From contig JAAXVX010000072.1 in NCBI GenBank assembly GCA_013335275.1, positions 1-7,332 on the forward strand: 7,332 nucleotides of DNA, given 5' to 3'. How positions within the stretch are numbered: position 1 is the stretch's first letter; each line of letters begins with the position of its first letter. The translations under genes were made by a program, and so were the position numbers. Shown here piece by piece: positions 6,445-7,332 of the stretch. The stretch comes from Bacteroidales bacterium. Lineage in GTDB: Bacteria; Bacteroidota; Bacteroidia; Bacteroidales; UBA932. Below the pieces are notes generated by a model. The model did no database searches. It saw only the letters and a program-made list of their open reading frames with translations, and was not told the origin of the DNA.

Positions 6445-7332
6445 ATGAGTAGAACATTCTCAATAGGGGGTATTCACCCCAGTGATAACAAAATCTCGGT
6501 AAACGCGGCAATAGAGAACTTTCCTTTAATGGAAATGGCATATATTTCTTTGTCCCAGCATCTGGGAGCTCCTGCCGAACCTGTAGTGGCTAAAGGAGAC
6601 AAGGTTAAAACCGGTCAGCTTATTGCCAAAGCAAACGGATTTATTTCGGCAAATGTACACTCTTCGGTTTCCGGGACAGTTTCTTCTATTGAACCATTAC
6701 CGGATCTTGCGGGAAACCCTGTTCAGCACATAGTAATTAAAGTTGAAGGCGACGATTGGCTTGATAATATCAACCGCTCGGGCGAAATTTTAAGAGAGAT
6801 AAAGATGAGCGGTCCGGAAATACTTGCAAAGATTGCAGAATGCGGTATAGTAGGTCTTGGAGGTGCGGCATTTCCCACTCATATTAAGTTGTCTCCTCCT
6901 CCCGGCAAGAAGGCAGAGTATCTAATCATAAATGGTGCTGAATGCGAGCCGTACCTTACTTCGGACTACAGGCTCATGCTGGAGCAGCCGGAAGAGATTC
7001 TTATCGGAGCAAAAATAATGATGAAGGCGCTTAACGTAAATAAATGCTTTCTTGGAATCGAGGACAACAAGCCAAAGGCAATTAAGAAAATGAAAGGACT
7101 CTGCTCAAAGAGTTATCCGCAGATAAAGGTTGTATCTCTGTTAAAAAAATATCCTCAGGGAGGAGAAAAACAACTGATTGATGCAATTGTAAAAAGGCAG
7201 GTTCCCTCTATGGGATTGCCTATCGATACGGGAGTAGTGGTGCAGAATGTGGGAACCGCTCTTGCAGTTTATGAAGCCGTTCAGAAGAATAAACCGCTTT
7301 TCGAGGGGATTGTAACAGTTACCGGCAAGTGT
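6445..7332 (+). CDS. rnfC: RnfC, NADH-binding subunit of the Rnf complex (3' end cut by window edge)
   Basis: The frame is open from ATG 6445 to the last base, giving 296 residues of a protein usually about 440 or longer. RnfC is the peripheral subunit that binds NAD(H) and FMN and exchanges electrons with RnfB. It resembles the NuoF/Nqo1 subunit of complex I. Visible parts are the N-terminal RnfC barrel-sandwich domain (SIGGIHP at 6-12, then VKTGQLIAKANGFISANVHS and SSVSGTV at 73-79, like a biotinyl/lipoyl fold), the glycine-rich nucleotide/flavin motif GLGGAAFPTH (137-146), NGAECEPYLTSDYRLM (163-178), and YPQGGEKQLI (236-245). The C-terminal pair of [4Fe-4S] motifs expected of RnfC lies beyond the edge. 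The start is preceded by TTTAATT (6438-6444) and no Shine-Dalgarno site. rnfD, rnfG, rnfE and rnfA are expected next but are not in the window. Confidence 0.96.
   Translation, partial: MSRTFSIGGIHPSDNKISVNAAIENFPLMEMAYISLSQHLGAPAEPVVAKGDKVKTGQLIAKANGFISANVHSSVSGTVSSIEPLPDLAGNPVQHIVIKVEGDDWLDNINRSGEILREIKMSGPEILAKIAECGIVGLGGAAFPTHIKLSPPPGKKAEYLIINGAECEPYLTSDYRLMLEQPEEILIGAKIMMKALNVNKCFLGIEDNKPKAIKKMKGLCSKSYPQIKVVSLLKKYPQGGEKQLIDAIVKRQVPSMGLPIDTGVVVQNVGTALAVYEAVQKNKPLFEGIVTVTGKC

Larger units (their letters stand above)
2..7332 (+). other. Uninterrupted co-directional gene block, possible operon
   Basis: All eight genes lie on the plus strand. Distances between neighbours, left to right, are 7, 1-base overlap, 9, 9, 0, 1-base overlap and 12 bases. 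No gap can hold a stem-loop terminator or a promoter of its own, so any internal promoter would have to lie inside an upstream coding region. I found no convincing match to the Bacteroidota promoter (TTG near -33 with TAnnTTTG near -7) at a useful position. The gene contents suggest at least two functional units (general cell functions up to 5140, Rnf from 5141), but nothing in the sequence separates them. Confidence 0.55.

Overview
The window reads as a single, tightly packed, plus-strand block of eight genes from a member of the Bacteroidota, most likely an anaerobic Bacteroidales-type organism. Three things suggest this. The genes have no convincing Shine-Dalgarno sites and instead have short A/T-rich leaders. 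The protein families are ones I associate with that phylum: a DUF3108-like exported protein, a class III aminotransferase with a TSP(S)PLGLEI-type N-terminus, and an RseC-like protein leading an Rnf operon. The longest gap between genes is 12 bases. There is no tRNA, rRNA, CRISPR array, insertion sequence, phage gene or recognisable terminator.

Layout. The left edge cuts into a NIF3-family dinuclear-metal protein (2-763). Next comes a long coiled-coil protein with a C-terminal C4 zinc ribbon (771-1589), then a PLP-dependent class III aminotransferase of unassigned substrate (1589-2794). The replicative helicase DnaB follows (2804-4294), then an exported DUF3108-like protein (4304-5140). The right third is the start of an Rnf electron-transport operon: an RseC-type membrane protein (5141-5572), the multi-cluster ferredoxin subunit RnfB (5572-6432) and the NADH-binding subunit RnfC (6445 onward, cut by the right edge). 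rnfD, rnfG, rnfE and rnfA would be expected downstream.

How the genes work together. Only rseC-rnfB-rnfC forms an obvious functional unit: an ion-pumping ferredoxin:NAD+ oxidoreductase plus a membrane protein often found with it. NIF3 and the zinc-ribbon protein are a recurrent gene pair in distant bacteria, but their joint function is not established. The aminotransferase, DnaB and DUF3108 genes have no evident functional tie to their neighbours. Spacing and two stop/start overlaps nevertheless suggest co-transcription over at least parts of the block.

I did not find an undescribed system. The region looks like conserved housekeeping chromosome. The points worth a second look are modest: the NIF3/zinc-ribbon pair, the short form of NIF3, the acidic-aromatic DnaB tail, the cysteine-rich RnfB with unassigned cysteines, the orphan aminotransferase and the exported protein next to rnf.
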